From positions 41,896,095 through 41,960,094 of the forward strand of contig NC_050097.1 of NCBI RefSeq assembly GCF_902167145.1: a stretch of 64,000 nt of DNA, given 5' to 3'. Under the pieces are notes generated by a model. The model was not told where the DNA came from. It ran no database searches and was given only the letters and a program-made list of their open reading frames with translations. The stretch is from Zea mays (lineage: Eukaryota; Streptophyta; Magnoliopsida; Poales; Poaceae). The position numbers were made by a program, and so were the translations under genes. Of the stretch, positions 31,765 through 42,606 are shown one piece after another (position 1 is the first letter of the stretch; each line of letters begins with the position of its first letter).

Positions 31765-32734
31765 ATATCCTACTTTAATAGCAATCTTTTTCATTCAGTT
31801 TTATTTTCTGTAATAAAAAACATTGTTCAGGTTTCATGTAAATAGTTTCGTTGATTCCCACAAGGAAAATATATTTTCTTCACAGGATTAAATTGTTGAA
31901 AGACTTGTGATAACAAAGAGGACCTTCGAACTATCGAAAATTCTTCGAAGCAACAAAAAGTCGTTCTAAAGAACGCAGAGTAAGTATGCCGAAGTCACAA
32001 AAAAGTCGTTCCAAAGGGAGCGCAGTGTAAGTTTTCTGCTCCAAAGTCGTTCCAAAGGGAATGCAGAGCATACAACGAAAAGTCAACGCTGATACCGCCT
32101 AAGTAAAAGGCGAAGCGCGAAAAGTCAACGCGAATACCGCTGAAAGTAAAAGGCGAAGAAGCTCCTAAGGGAGGCTTACAGCGAAAAATAAACGCTGATT
32201 CCGCCGAAGTAAAAGGCGAAGAAGCTCCTAAGGGAGGCTTATAGTAAAAAGACAATGCTGGTTCAAAAGATTGTGTTTTTCGTAGGAATGTGTGTATCTT
32301 CGGAATAAACACCATCTTACACAGCATAACATCATCGCATCATTTCGCATACCATAGGCATCATACATCATGTTGCATATGGCACAAGAGGTGGTCATCA
32401 TGTTAATCTACAGAAGAATGTTTTGGAAAAAAGGGAAAAATCATAATGTCACAAGGAGATACATTATTGATCTTCGGACGTATAGCTTCGGAAAGTATCT
32501 TCACGAAGCCTGGATATTATTTATTAGAACATTGGATATTGTTGTGACAAAGAAAAATTCCTCTTCACGAAGCATGAAAAGAAGGGAAGGTGTTTTTTCG
32601 TCAAAGACTCAAAAGCGGTATGTCTAAAGTTTCATGCATCGTAAAGAGTTGAGCAATAAAAACGGGTATATTACATTCAGGATTACAAAATGTTACAATA
32701 TATTGCATTTCAGAGGTTTAATTTACAATAGTAT
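31765..32734 (+). repeat. Repeat-rich spacer between the convergent gag and antisense gene of D
   Basis: No gene. From about 31960 to 32260 there are three imperfect units of GTCGTTCCAAAGGGA, then four units of AAAAGTCAACGC-TGATACCGC-GAAAGTAAAAGGCGAAG type, the last two with a GAAGCTCCTAAGGGAGGCTTA hairpin (CTCC...GGAG arms). It separates the 3' ends of two facing genes. Confidence 0.7.
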
Positions 32735-35700
32735 TTAATCTTCTCTCAGAACAACTTCTGCAGCCTCATTCAGGAGCCGATTGACGACTTCGTCCATAAT
32801 GGCTTCAGCCATCTTTTTAATTTCGTCGTCTCCTTTCGGATGGGGGCCCGGAGACGCTTCAGCAGGATCTGAAGAAGGACAGGATACGGCTACATTGCTA
32901 TTACAAATGGCAAACGAAGCTTAAAACCAAAAATTACAACATAATAAAAACTATTAGTTACTACCTAATTGACCTTCGGGCTCTGTGTTCTTTTCAGCAG
33001 CCTCAGCCACTTCTCTAGCATCGTGAATGCCCTTTTCACTTTTTTGAATAATTTCTCCGGCCATTTCTCGGCCACCATTATCCCAGATATCGGTGAAAAA
33101 TTTTCCACCGATCATACTAGCTTCGGCCGAAGGATCTCTTGCATCTTCAAAGGACAAAGCAGCTTCGGATTGTGCTAAAATTTTTACATGTTCGCAGCCC
33201 TTCTTCTCTAAAATGGTGGCAATTCCTCTGGCACCAGAGAAAGCACATATATCTCCACGGCTATTTAAAATTTCTTCGAAGGCCTCAGCTTCGTGGTCGA
33301 TCCATTCGATGGGACCTTCGGGATTGCCTCTCGTAAAGTTTTCTTCGCTTGAGAAGGCGCCGACCCTGGCGAAGCTAGCTTTTAACTTCTTAACACACTC
33401 TATAATTTTGTTGTAGCATCTTTTCTTGGACGAACGAAGCTCTTCAACGGTTACTTCTAAGTGATCTGCCCATTGGTCGCTGAGTTCTCGCCTTGTTTCT
33501 TCAAGTATGCGTTCTTCCTTGGCTCTGGCCAGTTGTTTCCGAAGATCTTCAATTTCGCGCTTCTGAGATTCAGCTTGACCCTTAAAAGAAGCTTCGTCTT
33601 CCTTTATTTTATTTATCAATGAGTGTAATATTTTATCTTTTTCGAGGCCTTCGTTCCTCAGTTCAATTACTTCGGAACGAAGGTTGCTCAGGGCTATAGC
33701 ACACCCTTCGTCTTCAGCATCTTTCTGTGCCCTGAGGGCATTGCTAAGTATCAGACCCTGCAAAGCGAAATATGTGTGTATCAATAAATGTAAACAAACG
33801 AAAAATTTTGGTCTCAACAAAAAATACAAGGATTCTATTTGTCGCACCTTTAAGCTATTATAGGCCAGGCTGTCGGCCAAATCGTTCTTCGACAACACCG
33901 AGAGCCCGTCTTCTAAAGTTGGGAATCCGAAGCTCTTGCTCATCTCCCGGCAGACAGAAATCTCCTTGCTGTCAGGGAGACAATACAAAAAGTCTTCTTC
34001 TCCACTACCATTGAATATTAACGCCCCCTTTGGATACTTCAGTTTTTGGGCGTAGCGCTGGGCCTCTTGCTCTTCTTTTTCTGATAGCTTTTTCCCCGAA
34101 GCATGACGAACAATATAATCACGAATTTTGGAGGATGCTTCGGGGGCAACGACACCGACTTCTTCAACAAAATTTGGCTTTGTTATTTTTCCTTCCTCAG
34201 TTTCCAAGGATTTCATCTTTGCGGGCTCTGAGGCCCCGGCTTCGGCTTTAGTTTCTTGCTCTGGAGCTTTTGTATCAGAAATTTCAGCTGTTGTTTCAGG
34301 AGTGGCAGCAGCATTCTTCGGAGGTGTGCTTGAAGATTTGATTGTTTCCAGTACATCTAGCACATTAGCCATTCTCTTTCTTTTCGGAGTCACTGCTGGC
34401 ACTTTTTGATTTTTTACTGTCTCAACATTTGCTGCAGGACTCACAACTTCTGATGCTTTTTCTTCAGATGGTTTTTTCACTTCTTCCATTTTTTCTGTGG
34501 ATGGCGCTTCGGCCATTTTTTCGGTCTCTGGTAGCAAAATCTTCGGTCCTTCCAATTCTATCCTTTTTGGCATTTCGGCCATTTCTGTAACTACTGGCAG
34601 CAAGGTTGGTTCGGTTGGCCTTTCAGCTTCGGCGGCCGAAGGAGTTTTCCCGGTAAACTCAGGCACCGAAGCTGTTTCGATATAGCGTGGCCGATGTGTG
34701 AGGACCTTTATCTTCTTTCTTTTCGGTTTTGGCCCGCTAGGAGCAGTTTCTGCTTCTTCTTTTGCAGAGGTTGTGTTTTTTCTCTTCTGCCTTCGAATGG
34801 GATAGCAATAGTCAGGGTAGACAAACCCAATTGCATCGAATACCCGATTCAGCCTCTTCTTTTTGCGGCCTCCGAAAGCTGCTGACATCGCAGTATCTTC
34901 GGCCTTCGAATAAGCCCCAAGCAGCTCATCACCTAAATTTTCAATGCTTTTTAACCAGTCATCATCTGGCTCAACAAATTTATCTCCGAACTTGAAGGTG
35001 TACTTCAGTCTGACAAGTCCACCTTCGTCGGCCTTTTTTATGATTTCTTGCGGCATTTCCCATTTCTCCGCGAGCGGCCATACCCGGAAGGCAATATGCT
35101 CTTGTACTAAATCTCTCGTTCCAATAAAAGAACAGATAACGCCGAAGGCCCTCTGGCATTCTTCGGCAGCTTCATTCATTTCAACCTTCGGCCTCCGAAG
35201 GCCGAAGCTTTGCCAAATAGGACGCATAATTATACCTTTGATATCTTCTCGTTCTGACAGGTCATTCTTCACATAAAACCATTCTGTCATCCAGTCGCCG
35301 GGCCATCTCTTCCGAAAGGTTGGCACGGGACAGCTTGACCCGGAGCGAGAAACGAAACTGTAGCAGCCAAAATTATTATGATACTGTTCCTTACCCCAAG
35401 GTTTTGTTTCGTAGGATAATTCGTGTATATTGCAGAAGCTTTTTGCATCAGGCTTCAGACCTTGGCTTCTCACGGCCCACACGAAGATATTCAGCCTTAT
35501 AATTGCCTCGGGAGTAAGTTGGTGAAGATAGACTTCGAAGATTTTCAACACCTCAACGACGAAGTTGCTCAAGGGAAATCGCAGCCCAGCTTTCAAAAAG
35601 CTTCGGTACACTACGACTTCATTCTCTTCAGGGTGTGGACAAGTCTTCTCCCCTTCGTCGGCCCTCACAATGGACAAATCCCGGAAATACCTCCCTCTCA

Positions 35701-35971
35701 TGTTGACAAGATGATTCTCTTTGATAGTTGATTTACCATAAACTGAGTGGCTTGGTCGCCAGGGACGATCTTCGGAGTCTTCACCGCCGCTGTCCACATC
35801 ATAACTGTCGTTGTCACCAGTATCCTCAGACAAACCTTCTAGAATCTCCTTGGTGATTTTTTCCGTGTTGGTCTTCGACATCGCTATAAGAAACCCCAAG
35901 TTTTTCTCTTCGTCAAGACTCAGCTTCGTCTCAGCAGTAGCCTTCTTATCTCCAGACATCTTCGGAAACAC
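32735..35971 (-). CDS. Antisense three-exon gene of D: 1023-residue Transposase_28-like coiled-coil protein
   Basis: Exons 35971-33848, 33757-32965 and 32889-32735 join to 1024 codons with stop TAA. Both introns have GT and AG ends (90 and 75 bp). Residues about 85-360 are the Transposase_28-like part: VVVYRSFLKAGLRFPLSNFV, IIRLNIFVWAVRSQG and GDWMTEWFYVKND. Basic clusters GGRKKKRLNR and KPKRKKIKVL (near 418) look like nuclear signals. A Pro/Glu/Thr/Ala-rich stretch follows (about 430-640), then a coiled coil from about residue 710 to 830 and an acidic end. Intron 1 is divisible by three and has no stop, so retention would give a 1053-residue form. A TATA box lies about 130 bp upstream. No catalytic motif is recognised and the role is unknown. 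All sequence is free of frame breaks. Confidence 0.82.
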
Positions 35972-36265
35972 TAAAAAACTGTTTTCAAAGCCGAAGCTTC
36001 AAAACTAAAAGCTCACAAATTCTTAGTGCACAAAAGCTAAAAATCGAGTGAGCGAGAGCAGATGATAAGAGAGCGTGCCAAATGAGTTTGCGGTATGACC
36101 GTATTTATACGCCCAGTGCGCTGAAAATTGAAAGACCCCGCTTGTCAGTGAATGTTGCTATTCTAGCAAAGGGAAGGTGTTTTTTCGGACCTTCGGCGTA
36201 AAGCCTTCGTCCATATCGCAATTTAAATTTATTGTTTTAAACAAATTAATATTGCGAGGGGCTAC
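35972..36265 (-). other. Promoter region of the D antisense gene and polypurine tract of D
   Basis: On the minus strand TATAAATAC at about 36102-36110 lies about 130 bp before the ATG at 35971. On the plus strand the purine tract GCGAGGGGCTAC (36254-36265) abuts the 3' LTR. The antisense promoter therefore lies within 160 bp of the 3' LTR. Confidence 0.65.
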
Positions 36266-36908
36266 TGTTGGGGGCCTTCGGCTTACGAAGGTCCTCAAAA
36301 ACAGGATTTAACAGTATTTCTGGAGTTTAATGTGTGAACAGGTATCTTCGGACTCAAATCGGTATCACAGCAGACCAGAATAATACGAAGGTTGATACAG
36401 CGCCGAAGGTGTGAGCAGGAAAGCTTCGGCATGATAGCAACAAAATGAAACCGACTTAAAGATGAAAAGGCTATTCAAACCTCGATAGATTACAATAGAA
36501 TTATTATCAAATGTAAAGGGCATGAATGTAATTTTGCATAGGCTGTGACCTGTGCCTATAAATAGGTGAATAGTACCCCCGTACTGGGGGGCTGATTTGG
36601 GCATTCACTTTTGCGTCACACTTGTACTTTCATCTCCTTCAAGTTGAAGGTACATTTGTAATCCAATGATTATTCCTGTTTATACATGATAATAAGACAT
36701 AATTGTTTATGTTGTTCATTATATTTCTTATAATTCATCCTTCGTTATTATATAATATATTTATGAAGGTATGCCCTTCATAACCTTCGTCCGAAAACCA
36801 TTATATCCTGAGAGGAATAATGCTTCGAAGGACGAAGGACTTTATCGATTAACATTTTCTATGTTGCCTTGTTCTTGACTCATAGCATTTGAGAACAAGT
36901 CTCCAACA
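36266..36908 (+). repeat. 3' LTR of element D
   Basis: 643 bp, almost identical to 29524-30167. Confidence 0.95.
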
Positions 36909-38630
36909 TCTCCTAAGCAAATGAGATTGAGACAACTTTACTTGTTTAGGAGCCTTACCTTTATTACATACCTTGGATAGATGACCCTGCTTGCCACACT
37001 TGTAGCAGAAACGTCGCTCAACTTGACATGACGCTTGCTGTTTGTCATTTTCCTTAGTGGGGGTCATCTTGGAGAGTGCACGTGCTTGGTTCATCAATAG
37101 CGGACAAGAATTGATCATGTGGTCCTTATTGTTGCATCCAAAACAACTTCTTGTCCCTTCATCCTTGTCTTTGTACGGACAAGACGCGATGAGGTGGCCT
37201 AACTTCTTGCACTTGAAGCACCTCCTTTTTCCTCTTCTCTTTTTGCTCTTTGATGACATAGAGAGAAGGTTAGTGCAAACAACATGATTAATTGAATCTT
37301 TACCGTTTTTCAAGCTCATGTTGATTTCTTCATCTTTAGGAACATTTTTCTTATTGAGCTTGACACTTGCTACAGTTTTTCCTTTCTCAAGCTTCTTCAC
37401 CACGTGCCCGTGGATATCTTGAGAGAGTTGAGCAATGTGTCTTCTCCTCAGTTGTTTTTGCTTCTTGTTCCCACAGAATTTCTTTTGTGACCTTAAAACT
37501 TGTTGCTCAATCAATGATTGGCTTTCTTTTGAGCAACAGGGGTTAGCACATGGTGATATACAATTCAAATGCGCACACGTGCAAGAATGAGGTTCACATG
37601 AATTTAAGTTTGAAATTACAACCTCATGAGCAACATTAAGCATGATATGGTCATCAACTAATTCATTATGAGAATAAGACAGCATATCATATTTTTCACT
37701 TAGAGCAAGTTTTTCTAAATTTATTATTTCTACTGGACTCTTAAGCATAGAATTCTTAGTTTTAAGTTGAGCAACTTCAGATAATTCATCATGATTATTT
37801 CTTTGCTCAAATAAAATAGATTCATACCGTTGGACCAAATTATCATGAGAGCACTTTAGCTCCTCATGTTCTTTGGTCATCTTCTCCAGGCTGTTGTTTG
37901 TTTTGATGAGAGTCTCCTCTAGCCTGAGAAGCGTCTCGCCTTGTTCCTTGTTCCTTCTCAACAGCTTAATCAAGAGCGCTTTGTCTTCTTTGTTGAGATG
38001 GGTGTAGAAACGGCGAATCTCCTCTTCTTCCACATCATCGGTCTCATTTTCCCTGTCATTACTATTAGTGGAAGCAAAACAGGAAAATGTACCTTGTGAT
38101 GATGTAGACTCCTCATCCTCATATTCTCCCTCATCATTGCTTTTGTCTCCACTATCATTGTTAGCAATAAAGCATTTATTACTAGTGGAAGACAAACCTG
38201 TTGATGAGGTGGATTCATCGTTTGATGCCCATCGTTCTTGTTCTTCTCTCTTGTACAAGTTAGTATCACCAGCAACAGAGGGAGCAGTGGGAGTGCATAT
38301 GGACTTAAAAAATTTCAACTTAAGTTTAGTCCATAGATCATGAGCATCAACAATTAAGTCACTATCACTACTCAAGATGGCAAAATAGGCATTTCTAGAA
38401 AGAGACTCAACTAAGATGTTACAAGCATGGTGATTGAGAGATAAACATCTTAGTTCATCATTAGAGTGATTTTTGCTAATATCAGATGGAAAAATACTTC
38501 TACTAAAGATCTGTCTCAAATCAGGATCAACACTCATGAAGGCACTATAAATAGAGACAGACCAAGACTTGTAATTAGAGCCATCGCCTAGAAGAAGTTC
38601 TACAGTTACCTCTTGTGATGACATCGTCAT
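36909..38630 (-). pseudogene. Gag of element E (main part, interrupted by D)
   Basis: The protein starts MTMSSQEVTVELLLGDG 48 bp after the 5' LTR, with a YKSW motif typical of copia gag. The middle is Ser/Asp/Glu-rich and then coiled (about residues 205-330). Three zinc knuckles follow: CFKCKKLGHLIASC, CFGCNNKDHMINSC and CYKCGKQGHLSKVC, all CX2CX4HX4C, preceded by a cysteine-rich CTCAHLNCISPCANPCC patch. Apart from the D insertion no stop or frameshift is seen over about 570 codons, so gag was intact until D landed. The final codons of the present frame are read from the LTR of D and are not part of the original protein; the real end is at 29384-29523. Gag is the only gene of E. Confidence 0.85.
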
Positions 38631-38660
38631 CTCCGGACGGCTAAGCCCACACTGGAGAGG

Positions 38661-38676
38661 CCTTGCTCCGATACCA
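38661..38676 (-). promoter_or_regulatory. Primer-binding site of element E (initiator tRNA-Met type)
   Basis: TGGTATCGGAGCAAGG on the minus strand lies two bases from the 5' LTR. It resembles the usual TGGTATCAGAGC of plant copia elements. Confidence 0.85.
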
Positions 38677-38678
38677 AT

Positions 38679-40607
38679 TGAAAGTTCCCTTTGACCCGGG
38701 AACAGGATCTGGATGTCGCCTAGAGGGGGGGTGAATAGGCGAATAAAAATTAATCACTTTATAATTGGAAATTCTTACTCTACTCGTAGACTTAGTACGC
38801 AGTGGAATGAGAAGATTCTTCGAGTAGGTTGCAGCGGAATGGAAGATCCTGTCTCAAAATGTCCTGCACTTCAAATCAAGCTTATACCACAGGTAAGTAT
38901 TGAAGTGCAGATATAAAAACGAGTAAGGCAGAGAGTCAGGATAGAACAGAGCACACAGACGCAAGGGTTTATCCCGAGGTTCGGCCAAGCCTGAAATGCT
39001 TGCCTAGTCCTCGTTGGAGTTAGCCACACCTGGGCTTGGAGTCTATTTCAACTCCTTCCTCCATTTGCTCAGATCTGTCAGTATGACAGATAGAGCCTTT
39101 CACTATTGAGTGGGGTTACAACAGAACCGCGGCTGCTTACAAACTTCTTGGCAGCACCCCGGCAGAATAACGATATGCTCAAGACCTTGCTCTAGCTCTA
39201 AGCAGCACTTCTCCTCTCTCTTAAGGCTTATAGCTGTGCCTTCTACACAAACTATAGAGTTACACACAAGAGGGAGAGCGAGAATTGATTCGAGTGAAGT
39301 CTATACTTGTTGGCTGCTCTTGTACATTGCTTGAGGCGCCTAGGGGTCCCTTTTATAGGCACAAGGGGCCTAGGAGCCGTTGGAATCCCATTTGGAAGGC
39401 AATACTTTCTTTCTGTCGGGTGGCGCACCGGACAGTCCGGTGCACACCGGACACTGTCCGGTGCCCGATTTCTTTCCTTTTATGGCGAAGCCGACCGTTG
39501 GCAGTCTTGGAGCCGTTGGCGCACCGGACATGTCCGGTGTACACCGGACAGTCCGGTGCCTCCATCTAGCTGTTGGCTCGGCCACGTGTCCCGCGCAGAT
39601 CGCGCGGCCGACCGTTGGCCCGGCCGACCGTTGGCTCACCGGACAGTCCGGTGCACACCGGACAGTCCGGTGAATTATAGCCGTACGTCGCCGGTGAATT
39701 CCCGAGAGCGGCCAGTTCGCCAGAGTTCAGCCTGGCGTACCGGACACTGTCCGGTGCACCACCGGACAGTCCGGTGTGCCAGACTGAGCTGCCTTGGCTG
39801 TTCATAGCCAAGCCCTTTGCACCTCTCTTCTTTTCTTCTTCTTTCTGTTTCTAACACTTAGACAAGTATATTAGTCCACAAAACCAATGTACTAAGTATA
39901 GAAACATACCTTCTCTTAATCATATCATTTCACATGCTTGAGCTTTGATGTTGGACTCATAAATCATCAAGTCGGCTTGACTTGATCTAGATTGACATTA
40001 CTTGGCTCCAACATCCTGTAAAAGGTCACATAGAACATCTCCAAACATAGGAACAACCCAAACTAAAGATCAAGGTGAACTTAGCTCTTTTGGGCTGCTT
40101 CCAGTTCTGGTTTTGACACTTGTTCTCCTTCTAGTGACCTTGATCTCCTTCTTATAGCTTGATCTTGAGCCTTATGACTTACACCACATAACTGTAGTTG
40201 TTACCTCATTGGCTGTAAGTCACGTCCTTATGTAGTGATCCTTGATGTGCCATAGCTGTTCTCAACTCGATCACCCTTGACTTTGCAAGCCTTCTTCTTC
40301 ACTCTTGGCTTTGGGTTCCTCCGCCTCCTTGACCTTCTCCCATGCACTTGGTACCTCGAAGCTCTTGCCTCCGTCCTTGGCTTGATCAGTTGTCTCCGAG
40401 CTACGCACCCGAGTCTCTCTTATGCAATGTCCATCTTACTTGTGATGTCCATTGTATATACATAATCTAGTTCTTGGACCATCACATTTGTTCACTTGTG
40501 TTGAACCCTGTAGGCTTTACCTTAAGCACCTGTTCAACACTTAGTACACTTGTTAGTCCTTTAATTGAGTTGTCATCCAAACACCAAAACTCACAAGAGA
40601 GCTTTCA
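38679..40607 (-). repeat. 5' LTR of element E
   Basis: 1929 bp, with a minus-strand TATAAAAG at 39350-39357. Eight palindromes of the CACCGGAC/GTCCGGTG type lie at about 39421-39780, one more than in the 3' LTR. Confidence 0.93.
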
Positions 40608-40612
40608 TGGTG

Positions 40613-41702
40613 ACCCTATGCCAAGCCATCAATTGATCTCTCATGATTTGGGAGTTCCTTCATTCTTCTCCAACCTCCAGGTACTGTGATATATTCTAGC
40701 CTGACTTTTACACCGTATGATCTGCTGTCATTACACTCATCTGTTCTCAATATCAGGCATTGGTAGACGAGATGGCTAGTCAGCTGAGGTTGCAAGGTGC
40801 TTCTGTTCCAGAAGGAGCTTTGTCTCTGGCACGTTGGAATCCGGTGTTGCTTCAACAGCGTGTCTCTGACTTGGAGGCGACGAATGCTGGTTAGTGCTCT
40901 TTTGCTTCCCTTCGTCTACCTTATTGAACTGCTTCACACTTTGACCCTTTTTGCTTGATTGTTTCTTGCTAGATATGGCTCGACAGATTTCTGTTCTTGA
41001 AGAAAAACATTCTCAAGGTCAGACTGAACTGGTCCGGCAGTCTTCTGATTTTGAGGAAAAGTATTATCAGAGCTAGACTGATCTGGCCCAGGTCTCTGCT
41101 ACTCTGAATGACGCTAATACGCTGAACTCTACTCTTCACGCTCAGCTTGATTCTAAAAAGGTGACTTATGAAACTGTGCCTTGTATTGCTGTGTTCTTAT
41201 TGCTTGCTTGATGTTTGAAGGAGCTGATTCTTGTTTGCAGGAAGAAAAACGTGCCCTTGTTGCTTCTCGTGACAATCTTGACAGGCTATATCGTGACTCT
41301 AGCAACTCATTGACCATCCTGGAGAGGAGTCATCGCTTCACTATGGAGGAGTTAGACAATCATCGCTGTAAGCTGCAGGAATCCACGGATGACGTGATCT
41401 GTCTCAGGCAGTTGATATCGGCTAAGGATGCTGCTATCAAAGAACTGCGTGCTTCCAAGAAGTCCATCGCCCAGGAGCTAGAGACCGCTCAGTTGGCTGT
41501 CAAAGTTGCTGAAGAAACTTTCGTTACTCTGAGGGCCCAGCGCGACAGAGCCATGGATAAAGCCATTCGCGCGGGGCGGATCTTGATGAGGAGACCCGGC
41601 GTGGTTGTTGCTGACGATATAAGGGCTGATGTGAACGCTGCTCCTGATTCCTCAAGTCGCCCTTCTTCGTCGGTTGTTCCTGAGAAGGATGTTGCAAAAT
41701 AG
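40613..41702 (+). pseudogene. Large antisense gene of B, end of exon 1 and exons 2-4 (coiled coil)
   Basis: This continues the gene of 9076-11293 beyond E. Exon 1 ends at 40680; introns with GT/AG ends are 40681-40756, 40890-40972 and 41161-41240; the last exon ends at TAG 41700-41702. The translated exons (ALVDEMASQLRLQGASVPEG; ISVLEEKHSQGQTELVRQ; EEKRALVASRDNLDRLYRD and on) form a long heptad-rich coiled coil like the C-terminal parts of the A and D antisense proteins. One internal TAG at 41074-41076 stands where CAG would fit the heptad pattern. Together with the exon 1 lesions it makes the gene inactive. It is convergent with pol of B, whose stop is at 42556. Confidence 0.78.
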
Positions 41703-41971
41703 AGAAACATTGCGTGCTTTGAGCGCGCGGTTATCATGCTCGGATATCTGTTATAAGACACTAGCTCGACATTTGAATGCTACTGTTACTCTCCTATTGT
41801 TTTAGAATTCAGCAGTATGTAAATTTGCAGGAGTAAAAATGTTATGTGATGATTTTGAAACTTCTTCACGGGATATAGAGGTCACCCATATGTGAGTAAT
41901 CGTAAGTATGTGAAATCGCCTTAGTTCGTAGCTGACTTAAATCGATTGCTTTTTGTAAGTAAGGCATAGTA

Positions 41972-42606
41972 GTAGCCCCAAGTTAAATAAGCGCGAGCAT
42001 GTTGCACCGTCTTAAGTCGTTGCCGACTTAAGTTGATTGCTCCGTTAGCAGGGCATAGTGGCCACCCCGAGTTAGTAAGCACGAGCATGTTGCTCCGTCT
42101 TAAGTCGTTGCCGACTTAAGCCGATTGCTCCGTTAGCAGGGCATAGTGGCCACCCCGAGTTAGTAAGCGCAAGCATGTTGCACCGTCTTAAGTCGTTGCC
42201 GACTTAAGTCGATTGTTCCGTTAGCAGGGCATAGTGGCCACCCCGAGTTAGTAAGCGCGAGCATGTTGCACCGTCTTAAGTCGTTGCCGACTTAAGCCGA
42301 TTGCTCCGTTAGCAGGGCATAGTGGTCACCCCGAGTTAGTAAGTGCGAGCATGTTGCACCGTCTTAAGTTGTTGCCGACTTAAGCCGATTGCTCCGTTAG
42401 CAGGGCATAGTGGTCACCCTGAGTTAGTAAGCGCGAGCATGTTGCACCGTCTTAAGTCGTTGCCGACTTAAGCTGATTGCTCCATTAGCAGGGCATAGTG
42501 GCCACCCCGAGTTAGTAAGCGCGAGCATGTTGCACCGTCTTAAGTTGTTGCCGACTTAAGCCGGTTGCTCCGTTAGCAGGGCGTAGTGGTCACCCCGAGT
42601 TAAATA
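41972..42606. repeat. 88-bp tandem array (about 7 units) with a hairpin in each unit
   Basis: Copies of GTTGCACCGTCTTAAGTCG begin at 42001, 42089, 42177, 42265, 42353, 42441 and 42529, exactly 88 bp apart. Each unit carries CTTAAGTCG-TTGC-CGACTTAAG, a 9-bp perfect inverted repeat with a 4-base loop (some units with one change). The array overlaps the very end of the pol frame and lies between the 3' ends of pol (minus) and the antisense gene (plus). Confidence 0.92.

Larger units (their letters stand above)
29524..36908 (+). mobile_element. Element D: Zeon-like gypsy element with gag and an antisense gene, no pol
   Basis: The 7385-bp element has LTRs of 644 and 643 bp beginning TGTTGGGGGCCTTCGG and ending TCTCCAACA. 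Size, LTR length and lack of pol agree with maize Zeon of the cinful-zeon group, from memory. It holds an intact 505-codon gag on the plus strand and an intact three-exon antisense gene on the minus strand; no protease, RT, RNase H or integrase motif is present. Only three substitutions and one G-run length change separate the LTRs, so it is the youngest insertion here. It must borrow enzymes from an autonomous partner. Confidence 0.9.
11294..40607 (-). mobile_element. Element E: non-autonomous Sirevirus-like copia element (gag only)
   Basis: E covers 11294-13564, 27361-29523 and 36914-40607, about 8.1 kb without its two passengers C and D. It lies on the minus strand with 5' LTR at 38679-40607 and 3' LTR at 11294-13199. 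The PBS matches the initiator tRNA-Met type (TGGTATCGGAGCAAGG). Only a gag gene is present; no protease, integrase or RT motif was found in any of the remaining 2.4 kb. Several GGGGGAG polypurine tracts and palindromic LTR motifs are hallmarks I associate with Sireviruses. LTRs differ by about 16 substitutions in about 1900 bp plus one 22-bp indel. It would depend on enzymes of another copia element to move. Confidence 0.85.

Noticed and set aside
32954..35971. Host gene interpretation of the 1005-codon minus-strand frame
   Set aside because: It lies wholly between the LTRs of D, next to its polypurine tract, and related genes occur in A and B at the same place.
36849..36908. Last 19-20 codons of the E gag frame (through 36849)
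   Set aside because: They are read from the D LTR; the real C-terminus is at 29384-29523.
42001..42606. CRISPR-like array
   Set aside because: Units are contiguous 88-bp tandem repeats without unique spacers, in a plant retroelement.
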